A stretch of 64,000 nt of DNA from Chitinophagales bacterium (GTDB lineage: Bacteria; Bacteroidota; Bacteroidia; Chitinophagales; JADIYW01), in contig JAMLHI010000003.1 in assembly GCA_023957235.1 (NCBI GenBank), positions 1 to 64,000 on the forward strand, written 5' to 3'. Each line of letters starts with the position of its first letter. Position 1 is the first letter of the stretch. Shown piece after piece: positions 45,935 to 54,342 of the stretch. The position numbers and the translations under genes were made by a program. The notes beneath the pieces are model-generated. The model was not told where the DNA came from. It made no database searches and saw nothing but the letters and a program-made list of their open reading frames with translations.

Positions 45935-48900
45935 ATGAAAATTTCTGATCTTGCAGATACTTCTAAAAGGACTTTCCCTTCTCAAGAGCCTATTGCTATT
46001 ATAGGTGTTGGATGTAGATATTCAGGAGGAATTAATAATTTAGAAGATTTTTGGAAGGTATTAATTGAAAAAAAGAGTACTCTGCATGATGTGCCTTTAG
46101 ATAGATTTACTCATGGAGATAATCTTTTTGATCCTGATAGAGGGTATAGAAAAATTGTTTCTAAGCGGGGAGGCTGGCTGAATAATTTAAAAGAATTTGA
46201 TGCTAAATTTTTTAAAATTTCACCTAGGGAAGCAGAGAAAGTTGACCCTCATCAACGTTTGATGCTGGAAGTTACTTATGAAGCACTTGAAGATGCAGGC
46301 CTCAAACTTGAAGATGTTTGGGGCACTCGTACAGGTGTTTATGCGGGAATGTGGTCTAGCGATTTTGAGCATATCTTAACGCAATCTAAAGATGATATAG
46401 ATGTCTATTCAACAACAGGAAGTGGCAGATATGGTGCTGCAGGTCGATTGGCCTATTTTTTCAATTTACAAGGGCCTACGTTTACATTAGATACTGCTTG
46501 TTCTACGTCTTTAGTAGCTATTCATTTGGCTTGTCAGAGTTTGCATTTAAGAGAAAGTGATATGTCTGTCTGTTCTGCTGCCAATTTGATTTTAGATCCT
46601 TTTATTTCTATTGGATATTCAAGGTCAAGGTTGCTGTCAGATTATGGCAAGTGTCGTTTTGGAGCCAAAGATGCATCTGGTTATGTTAGGACAGAAGGTG
46701 CAGCTACGGTTATTCTTAAAAGATTAAGTGATGCACAAAGAGATGGGGATTTTATTTATGGGGTAATACCAGGGTCTGCTTGTAACAGTGATGGCCAGTC
46801 ACATAAACACATGATGGCTCCTAGTGCCATTACTCAGGAGATTATGATTAAAGATGCACTCAGTCGTGCACATATAGCTCCTCAATTAGTTCAATATGTT
46901 GAAGCTCATGGCACAGGCACAAAGGCGGGAGATCCAGCTGAAATTGCTTCTATTTCTGGTGCGCTCAGCGAAGGAAGAAACCCTGAAGATATATTCTATG
47001 TAGGTTCTATTAAAACAAATTTAGGTCATACTGAAGCAGCTTCTGGTGTGGCTGGTTTAATCAAAGTTTTATTATCTATACAACATAGAACTATACCGGG
47101 CAACTTATATGCAGATGAAGAGAAAAACCCTTATATCCAATGGGATAATTTATCTCTTAGAATTCCCTCAGAAGCAATAGCTTGGCCTCATCCTGAAAGA
47201 CCTTTACTTGCAGGACTGAACTCATTTGGTATTTCTGGAACGAATGCCCATGTTGTCATTCAAGAAGCCCCTCAATCTGATAAATCGAAACCTTCTTTCA
47301 AAAGAAAATATAACATTCTGCCAATTTCAGCAGCCAACGAAAAGGCTCTTCAAGCATATTGTAAATTGTATTTGCCATATTTTGAAAAGGTTCAATCAGA
47401 TGAAGATTTTTTGAATCTAGTTAAAAATATAGCGATTAGAAAGGCTGATTTAGCACAAAGAGCAGCTATTGTCTTTCAAGATAAAAAGGATGTTATAGTA
47501 GGGCTTCAGTCTATTATTTCTGGTAAATATGCAGATAATGTTTTAATTGGATATAGTGAAGAGAAAAGAAGAACAGCACTAGTATTTCCTGGGCAAGGTG
47601 CTCAATGGAATCAAATGGGTAAAGATTTATATTCGTCTGAACCTGTTTTTAAAAATGCGATAGATGAATTTGCATTTGCCTGTCAACCTTATATTTCAGG
47701 GTCTTTGTTAGATGAGCTATTTTCTGATGATGGACTTAAGGAAATTGATACGATTCAACCTGCTTTGTTAGCTGTAGAGATAGCTTTGGCTAAGTGGTGG
47801 TTTTCTATTGGTTTAGATTTTAAAGCTGTGATGGGTCATAGTATGGGAGAAATAGGTGCTGCATATCTTGCTGGAGTCATTTCTATAGATGTAGCTGCAG
47901 CAATTATTTGTACTAGAAGCCAATTGATGAAAACAACCTCAGGGCAAGGTGCCATGGCATATATTGCACTACCTCCATCTGTTGTGTCTGAACAGTTTAA
48001 AGGAAGAGAAGCTGAAATAGGTATTGGTGTGAATAATAGCCCATCCTCTTGTGTGATTTCAGGTACCAATAATATTGTAGATGAAATTTGTTTACATTTT
48101 GAAAATGAAGGTGCATTTGTTCGTAAAATAAAAGTAGATGTAGCATCTCATAGTCCGCAGATGTATCCATTGACTGAGCCTTTAAAGACAAAGATTGAAG
48201 CAATGGAAGCTATGTCTTCTGAATTGGAAGTCTTTTCTACTGTCTATGCTAGAAATGTAGATGGGAAAGAGTTGAATTCTGCATATTGGGCGTTAAATCT
48301 TAGCCAGACAGTTCGTTTCTCAGAAACTGTCCAGTTCATGATTCAAGATGGATATGGTTTGTTTGTAGAAGTAAGCCCTCATCCTACGCTGTTACAAGCA
48401 CTTCAAGAAAATGCTGAAAGCCTACAGTCTGAAATAGTCACTGTTGGAAGTATGGAACGTGAAAAGGACAATCAGTTGATATTGATGCAACAGGTCGCAA
48501 CATATTTTGCCAATGGAGGGAGAGTGAGTTGGAAGAAATTGTATGATTTAAATTTTGAGAAAATACTATTACCTGCTTATCCATGGCAAAGGGTAAAATA
48601 TTGGGTGGAAGAGGAGACATTGAATTCAAGGAGGTTGGCTCTAGGTGGAAAGGGAAATGTATCTACTCACCCTTTCTTATCTCAATCATTTGATTTGCCA
48701 AAAGAAACAGAGATTTTGCTCTGGGAAACAGTTATCAGCTTAAATGAGTTGCCATATTTAAAAGACCATAAAATTCAGGATACTGTTATTTTTCCTGGAG
48801 CAGGATATATAGAAATGATTTGGGCAGCTGTTGATGATCATTTTAATCATGCAAATTGTGTTATTCAGAATTTAGAACTCAAAAATGCTTTGCCTATTGA

Positions 48901-51900
48901 TGAAAATAAAGACACTATTCTTCAAATTGTTCTGACGAAAGAATTTGATAATCAATTTCTAGCCTCTATTTATGGTGTTACTGAGAATAAAGAAGAAGCT
49001 AATTGGGTAGAATATGCACAAGCAACGATATTTATTCGCAGTTTGGATAATCAAATTTTAGATAATGAGATTTTTGCTAATGTCAATGAAGAATTATCTG
49101 AGAATGTGAAGATTTCAAAAGAGGAACATTACAGCCATACTTCAAAAATCCATTTGCCCTATGGAGAAACATTTCAGACAGTTAGTCAATTGAATATAGG
49201 TACAAATGAAGTCGTGGCAGATATTCAGTCTGTCAACTCTATTAATAATTCAGTGTCGAAGTATTTTATTCATCCAGCTATTTTAGATGGATTTATTCAG
49301 GCGTTTCTATCAGCTAGATATCTCAATAATCAATCAACATTTGTTCCTGTTAAAGTAGGTGAAATAGTTCTTCATCATTTTGATAAAGATATTTTCTTTG
49401 GGAAAATTAAAATTCGGCTGATTGGTAACGATACAAATCGCATAATAGGTGATGCAATTGTATTCAATGAAAATGGACATCTTTTATTGGAATTGAAAGG
49501 ATTTGAATTGGCAAGTTTGGAGCAAGACTTTCAACAAGAGGATCAATTTGAAGAACAGATTTTATTTGAAACCATAGCCATAGAACAATCACTTCCTGAG
49601 TTCGTTGAAAAGAATGTTATTATTTTTGTCTCAGATGACTCTGCGGAGGATTTGATAGATGCTTTCCAACCCAAATGGATTGTGCGTAAGGGGGATTTTT
49701 TCCATCATCAAGGTAATCAGTTCATTATAGACCCAGGAAGGTTTGAAGATTACCAATCACTCTTCGATGTTGTTGGCAAAAGTATTGATACAATTGTACA
49801 TACATGGAATCTAGATGAAAAATTCGTTGCAGGTTTAGAACCTCAAGAAAATACGACACTATCAGTTGTTAGAATTATTCGAGCTGTTTCATATAAGGAT
49901 ATTACACCTAGATTATGGGTGCTGACAGAATCTATAGAGAAATTTCCAGCTCAATCCACCGTGCTTGGTTTGTTAAATGTGGCTAGAAATGAACATCCAG
50001 AGTTGAATGTTTCATCTATTGAAATGATGGATGATGATTTGAGCCGAGTAGTACAGATTGTCAATAGTGATACGGAGGAGAATTCATGGAAAATTCAAAT
50101 GGACTCTCAGACAGTGGATAGATTGTCACCAATTGATATCCAAGAAAATATAGATAAAGATGTAAAGAGAGTTTCAGCTGAACATCAAATCTTTGAGGTG
50201 GCAATGAGTCAGCCTGGAATTTTAGACAATTTAATTTTTAGAAAAAAATATTTGCCTAAGCTTAAGCCTCAAGAAGTCAAAGTTAATGTGCGAGCCATTG
50301 GTATTAATTTTATGAATCTGATGTCTGCCTTAGGAATTTATCCAGGTAAAGAAAATGGATTTGCTACTTTAGGTATTGAATGTGCAGGTATTGTTGATGA
50401 GGTTGGAGAAGACGTCAAACATTTAAAAGTAGGAGATAGAGTTTTTGGTATGGCATATCATACAATGGCATCTCATATCCATGTAGATGCTTCATTGATG
50501 CAAATTATTCCTGAAAATTTAAGTTTTGATGACGCTGCAAGTATTCCAGTAGTTTATTTAACGGTGTATTATGGACTGGTTACATTGTCAAGGCTGCAAA
50601 AAGGTGAGAGGGTTTTAATCCATTCTGCTACTGGAGGGGTAGGCCTAGCTGCGATACAGATTGCAAAGATAATTGGTGCTGAGGTGTATGCTACCGCAGG
50701 AAATGATGAGAAGAAAGCCTTGCTTTACTCAATGGGCATTAGTCATGTATATGATTCGAGAAGTTTGGATTTCGCAGAACAGATTCTTAAAGACACTTCT
50801 GGAGAAGGAGTTGATGTTGTTCTCAATTCTTTGACGGGAAGTGCTATGATAAAGAGTATGCACCTATTGCGAAGTTTTGGTCGTTTTGTAGAAATTGGAA
50901 AGAAAGATGTCTATGCCAATTCCAAAGTAGGACTAGAGGTCTTTAGTAGAGGTCTAAGTTATTTTATGATAGACTTTGAAAAGATGATTTTCGAAAAGCC
51001 ACGATTGGTTGGAGATTTATTGGGAGAGTTAATCCCTTATTTTGAGAATGAAGAATTGACGCCGATACAAAATAAAATTTTTCATGTGTCAGATGTGAAA
51101 TCAGCATTTGAATATATGTCTTCAGGTAAGCATATTGGAAAGATTGTGATTCAGGTGAATTCCGACAATGTATTTTTAGAAGAAGTCGTTGGGAGCAAAG
51201 GATTTAGAGAAGATGCTACATATCTGATAACTGGTGGTTATGGTGGTTTAGGATTGACATTTGCCCAATATATGGTAGAAAAAGGGGCAAGGAGATTGAT
51301 ACTGTTAGGTCGCTCAGGACATTCAGATAGTGAAATAATTGGTCAGTTAAGAGCATTAGGAACGGAGGTGATTGTAGAAAAGGCAGATGTAAGTGAAAGA
51401 GAGGACTTTGAGAGGGTATTGGCAATTCATCATAGTAATGAGCAACCATTGAAAGGGGTGTTTCATTTAGCGGGTATTTTAGATGACTCTTCTATTTTAA
51501 ATCTAGATGAAGATGCTTATTATAGGGTTTTAAGTCCTAAAGTTTTAGGAGCTTATAATCTCCATATCACAACTCAGGCTTATGACTTGGATTATTTTGT
51601 ATTATTTAGTTCATCAACAATTTTATTCGGCTCTCCAGGACAGTCTGCTTATGTAGCTGCCAATATGTATATGGATGCTTTGGTAGAACACAGGCAGAGA
51701 ATGGGATTGGGAGGGATGTCGATTCAATGGGGGACGGTTTCTGATATAGGGCTGGCTGCTTCTGCAGAAAATCGTTCTAATCGCTTGGAAGAAGAAGGGG
51801 TTGCTCCTTTATCGCCTATAGAGTGTACAGAATGGTTTGATAAAATGATTCAGATGGATATTCCTGTAATTGGAGCATTTAGATTTGAATTAGCAAAATG

Positions 51901-52504
51901 GCAAAAGGCTTATCCATCAGTGTTAAAAAATCATTTTTATGATTTATTGCGAAAAGATGGTTTTGATAAAGAAGAGACTTTGGATGTCTCCAAAGAATTG
52001 TCGCTCACTGAATTGCTATTGAATATTGATGATGTAGAAATAAGATTAAATACACTGGAGAATCAGTTGAAAGGAATAGTGGGACATATAGTAAAATTAC
52101 CTGCTGATGATATTCATATCAAAACAACCTTTAAATCATTGGGGATAGATTCTCTGATGTCTATTCAATTGAAAAATCAACTGGAAAAGGCTTATGCTGT
52201 TTCGCTTTCAGTAACTGCTTTTTGGACATATTCGAATATTAGGGACTATGCTAAGTTCTTATTTGAAAAGCTGAACTTGAATATTGTTGAGCCAGTAACT
52301 GAACCTGCCCCAAAGGAAAATATTTCAACCCAATCAGTTGTGATAGAGCCAGTTGCAATGACAGAAAGTATTCCTCAAACTGAATTAAATATTTCTGAAA
52401 CTAAAGTGGAAGAGAAGAAATTGAAAGAAGAAAATGAAGATGATTTGTCACTAGATGATTTAAGTAAATTATTGGATGATGAATTAAATAGTTTGCTAGA
52501 TTAA
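45935..52504 (+). CDS. Fully reducing single-module type I polyketide synthase (KS-AT-DH-psiKR-ER-KR-ACP)
   Basis: KS (about 17-440): DTACSTSLVAIH with Cys189, EAHGTGTKAGDP with His325, NLGHTEAASG with His365. AT (about 555-880): FPGQGAQWNQMG, GHSMGE with Ser636, and VASHSPQ in the specificity region, close to the YASH form more often tied to methylmalonyl. DH (about 910-1200): DHKIQDTVIFPGAG with His945 (Gly of HxxxG is Asp) and HPAILDGF with Asp1118. A structural half-KR (about 1220-1400) precedes ER (about 1420-1735, HSATGGVGLAAIQIAK). KR (about 1755-1940): TGGYGGLGL, Tyr1906 in QSAYVAAN. ACP: LGIDSLMSIQ with Ser2073. The order resembles mycocerosic-acid-type iterative synthases. No thioesterase or loading module. 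An acidic tail ends DDELNSLLD. Product unknown; export genes are upstream. Confidence 0.93.
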   Translation: MKISDLADTSKRTFPSQEPIAIIGVGCRYSGGINNLEDFWKVLIEKKSTLHDVPLDRFTHGDNLFDPDRGYRKIVSKRGGWLNNLKEFDAKFFKISPREAEKVDPHQRLMLEVTYEALEDAGLKLEDVWGTRTGVYAGMWSSDFEHILTQSKDDIDVYSTTGSGRYGAAGRLAYFFNLQGPTFTLDTACSTSLVAIHLACQSLHLRESDMSVCSAANLILDPFISIGYSRSRLLSDYGKCRFGAKDASGYVRTEGAATVILKRLSDAQRDGDFIYGVIPGSACNSDGQSHKHMMAPSAITQEIMIKDALSRAHIAPQLVQYVEAHGTGTKAGDPAEIASISGALSEGRNPEDIFYVGSIKTNLGHTEAASGVAGLIKVLLSIQHRTIPGNLYADEEKNPYIQWDNLSLRIPSEAIAWPHPERPLLAGLNSFGISGTNAHVVIQEAPQSDKSKPSFKRKYNILPISAANEKALQAYCKLYLPYFEKVQSDEDFLNLVKNIAIRKADLAQRAAIVFQDKKDVIVGLQSIISGKYADNVLIGYSEEKRRTALVFPGQGAQWNQMGKDLYSSEPVFKNAIDEFAFACQPYISGSLLDELFSDDGLKEIDTIQPALLAVEIALAKWWFSIGLDFKAVMGHSMGEIGAAYLAGVISIDVAAAIICTRSQLMKTTSGQGAMAYIALPPSVVSEQFKGREAEIGIGVNNSPSSCVISGTNNIVDEICLHFENEGAFVRKIKVDVASHSPQMYPLTEPLKTKIEAMEAMSSELEVFSTVYARNVDGKELNSAYWALNLSQTVRFSETVQFMIQDGYGLFVEVSPHPTLLQALQENAESLQSEIVTVGSMEREKDNQLILMQQVATYFANGGRVSWKKLYDLNFEKILLPAYPWQRVKYWVEEETLNSRRLALGGKGNVSTHPFLSQSFDLPKETEILLWETVISLNELPYLKDHKIQDTVIFPGAGYIEMIWAAVDDHFNHANCVIQNLELKNALPIDENKDTILQIVLTKEFDNQFLASIYGVTENKEEANWVEYAQATIFIRSLDNQILDNEIFANVNEELSENVKISKEEHYSHTSKIHLPYGETFQTVSQLNIGTNEVVADIQSVNSINNSVSKYFIHPAILDGFIQAFLSARYLNNQSTFVPVKVGEIVLHHFDKDIFFGKIKIRLIGNDTNRIIGDAIVFNENGHLLLELKGFELASLEQDFQQEDQFEEQILFETIAIEQSLPEFVEKNVIIFVSDDSAEDLIDAFQPKWIVRKGDFFHHQGNQFIIDPGRFEDYQSLFDVVGKSIDTIVHTWNLDEKFVAGLEPQENTTLSVVRIIRAVSYKDITPRLWVLTESIEKFPAQSTVLGLLNVARNEHPELNVSSIEMMDDDLSRVVQIVNSDTEENSWKIQMDSQTVDRLSPIDIQENIDKDVKRVSAEHQIFEVAMSQPGILDNLIFRKKYLPKLKPQEVKVNVRAIGINFMNLMSALGIYPGKENGFATLGIECAGIVDEVGEDVKHLKVGDRVFGMAYHTMASHIHVDASLMQIIPENLSFDDAASIPVVYLTVYYGLVTLSRLQKGERVLIHSATGGVGLAAIQIAKIIGAEVYATAGNDEKKALLYSMGISHVYDSRSLDFAEQILKDTSGEGVDVVLNSLTGSAMIKSMHLLRSFGRFVEIGKKDVYANSKVGLEVFSRGLSYFMIDFEKMIFEKPRLVGDLLGELIPYFENEELTPIQNKIFHVSDVKSAFEYMSSGKHIGKIVIQVNSDNVFLEEVVGSKGFREDATYLITGGYGGLGLTFAQYMVEKGARRLILLGRSGHSDSEIIGQLRALGTEVIVEKADVSEREDFERVLAIHHSNEQPLKGVFHLAGILDDSSILNLDEDAYYRVLSPKVLGAYNLHITTQAYDLDYFVLFSSSTILFGSPGQSAYVAANMYMDALVEHRQRMGLGGMSIQWGTVSDIGLAASAENRSNRLEEEGVAPLSPIECTEWFDKMIQMDIPVIGAFRFELAKWQKAYPSVLKNHFYDLLRKDGFDKEETLDVSKELSLTELLLNIDDVEIRLNTLENQLKGIVGHIVKLPADDIHIKTTFKSLGIDSLMSIQLKNQLEKAYAVSLSVTAFWTYSNIRDYAKFLFEKLNLNIVEPVTEPAPKENISTQSVVIEPVAMTESIPQTELNISETKVEEKKLKEENEDDLSLDDLSKLLDDELNSLLD

Positions 52505-53607
52505 TGGGTTTGAGTATTGAGAGTTTTCCAAAGTTTATAGATTATTTCTTCTGCGAGTGTAGTTTTTTCTATACTTATATATTCGAGTAAGCGGATTTCT
52601 TGTCGGCCATTATCTTCTATTTGATCTGGGGATATATGGTGATTGAAAGATTCGTCAGCACGAGTGATAGCAAAAACAAATTTTTTTTCATCTATATCAT
52701 ATTCTAGTATGCATATTTTCTCATCATTAGATAATAGAGGTATGTATATATGTTTTGGGCTTTTTACATAAAATTGATTATTCATATTTGAGGTATATCC
52801 ATACATGAAATAATAGTATTCCTTATATTGAAATGGTATGCCTACTTTTTCAAGTAAATGGATAAGTTTACTGGTCTCATCTTCTATTATTTGTGCGCTT
52901 CCTTTAGTGGGAGTTAGGTCTTCTTTGCTCACCCAGCAACCTTTAACCCAGTCGAAATATTCGTATTCTCCCAATCGTAATTTATAATTAAATAGTTTAT
53001 TTTTTTGCATGATATATCCAGGGTAATAATAATTATATTGATTTTTTATTCCCCAGCTAATTTCTAAATACATGGTAAATAACCCTAGACTATAAGCTCC
53101 ATAGTCAAGATTATAAGCTCCTAAAATACTAGCAATACTATTTTTTCCTATATCAAAAACACTGAACGCTATTAATTGGTCGCCATCATAAATGTTTACT
53201 TCGTAGGAGTTGAAATTAGAAAAGTATATAGAACTTCCAAATAAAAATGACTCTAAGCTATTATTGTTTTTAGAATTAAATTTAGAAAAATGCCGCATGT
53301 ATAAATCTTCCTTTTCTGGGCTGATTACGAAAGGTTGTATGCTGTAACTAAATTTTTTTTCTACTCGACGTGCAATTTTTTGAATACTCTTGGAAAATTG
53401 ATGGTGCTCAAGGTTTAATCTGATATTTCTCACCTCATCTAATTCACCTTTCTGACTATAAATTTGTGTTGAAAACATGCCGCCAGCATGTCTAAAATAT
53501 CCCTGAGCTAAATATAAATCCAATTTCCTTCCAATCATGTATGTTGGTTGTACGAAATTGATAATTTGTTTACGAAGATTGGTCATCTGAAATAGCGTAG
53601 TAGGCAA
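52501..53607 (-). CDS. Ate1-like (arginyl/leucyl-tRNA-protein transferase, GNAT-fold) protein
   Basis: The C-terminal half contains GAYSLGLFTMYLEISWGIKN, then QYNYYYPGYIMQKNKLFNYK and GEYEYFDWVKGCWVSKEDL, which match the C-terminal GNAT-type domain of Ate1/Bpt transferases. The N-terminal Cys pairs of eukaryotic Ate1 are not visible, as is usual for bacterial forms. Such enzymes add an amino acid to protein N-termini for degradation by ClpAP-type proteases. The activity of this Bacteroidota subgroup is unproven. Its stop overlaps the PKS stop by four bases (convergent); no functional link to the PKS is apparent. Confidence 0.65.
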   Translation of the reverse strand: MPTTLFQMTNLRKQIINFVQPTYMIGRKLDLYLAQGYFRHAGGMFSTQIYSQKGELDEVRNIRLNLEHHQFSKSIQKIARRVEKKFSYSIQPFVISPEKEDLYMRHFSKFNSKNNNSLESFLFGSSIYFSNFNSYEVNIYDGDQLIAFSVFDIGKNSIASILGAYNLDYGAYSLGLFTMYLEISWGIKNQYNYYYPGYIMQKNKLFNYKLRLGEYEYFDWVKGCWVSKEDLTPTKGSAQIIEDETSKLIHLLEKVGIPFQYKEYYYFMYGYTSNMNNQFYVKSPKHIYIPLLSNDEKICILEYDIDEKKFVFAITRADESFNHHISPDQIEDNGRQEIRLLEYISIEKTTLAEEIIYKLWKTLNTQTH

Positions 53608-53826
53608 CTAAATATCTTTCGAATATAGCAAATAATGAATCTTATTTTTCTTTTTTATTTTTAATAAATCAATGACATTATGACACAAAATATTTATTAA
53701 ATCAGAAATAATGGCATGAGTTGCTGCTTTATCAGAAGTAATTGCTTATTTATTAGCCGAAAAATAGAGTGGAATATCTTTTGACTGTATGATATCAAAA
53801 TTACTAAACAATTTAAACTTAAAATT

Positions 53827-54264
53827 ATGACACTCGTAAGAAACAGATTCAGACAAAATGCATTTCCTGCTCTTTTTGATGATGCATTCTTTAAAGATTT
53901 TTTTGATGCTACTCCAAGGTTTTCCAAAGATGTACCAGCAGTAAATATCAAGGAAACTGACAATGCTTTTCTAGTTGAATTAGCAGCGCCGGGATTGAGT
54001 AAGGGAGATTTTAATATCTCAGTTGAGAATAATGTATTGACTATTTCAAGTGAATCTAAAAGAGAAGACACTTCTACAGATAAAGATGAAAAATACACTA
54101 GAAGGGAGTTTTCTTATTCTTCATTCTCTAGGAGTTTTACTTTAGATGAACAACATATTGATGTTGAAGCTATTTCAGCTAATTATGAATCAGGTGTGCT
54201 CAAATTATCAATTCCAAAAAAGACTGAGCCAGAGAAATTGAAAAAGACTATTGAAATACAATAA
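53827..54264 (+). CDS. Hsp20/alpha-crystallin small heat-shock protein
   Basis: The 145-residue protein has a short N-terminal arm (RFRQNAFPALFDDAFFKDFF), an alpha-crystallin domain (VPAVNIKETDNAFLVELAAP, FNISVENNVLTISSESKRED) and the conserved A-x-x-x-x-G-V-L box (ANYESGVLKLSIPKKTE). An I-x-I-like tail (TIEIQ) closes it. It would hold unfolding proteins under stress. It is monocistronic with a strong terminator. I found no convincing heat-shock operator in 53608-53826. Confidence 0.93.
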   Translation: MTLVRNRFRQNAFPALFDDAFFKDFFDATPRFSKDVPAVNIKETDNAFLVELAAPGLSKGDFNISVENNVLTISSESKREDTSTDKDEKYTRREFSYSSFSRSFTLDEQHIDVEAISANYESGVLKLSIPKKTEPEKLKKTIEIQ

Positions 54265-54292
54265 GTTGGCATTCAGTATTATATGCAAAATG

Positions 54293-54323
54293 AAAGGCTA
54301 TACTTCAAGGTATAGCCTTTTTT
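54293..54323 (+). terminator. Rho-independent terminator of hsp20
   Basis: AAAGGCTATAC (54293-54303) and GTATAGCCTTT (54310-54320) form a perfect 11-bp stem with a six-base loop and a T-run. The A-run on the other arm gives it a U-tract on the minus strand as well, but it lies before the convergent receptor gene's stop is reached from the right only by 20 bases, so it can serve both genes. Confidence 0.85.
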
Positions 54324-54342
54324 ATGGGATGAATAATAGGTA

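Noticed and set aside
45935-52504. Interpretation of the PKS as a PUFA synthase or animal-type fatty acid synthase
   Set aside because: There are no tandem ACPs and no thioesterase, and the domain order and single ACP fit a reducing type I PKS module better.
53697-54098. Minus-strand open frame of 133 codons over hsp20
   Set aside because: It is antisense to the alpha-crystallin domain, whose protein sequence is clearly conserved.
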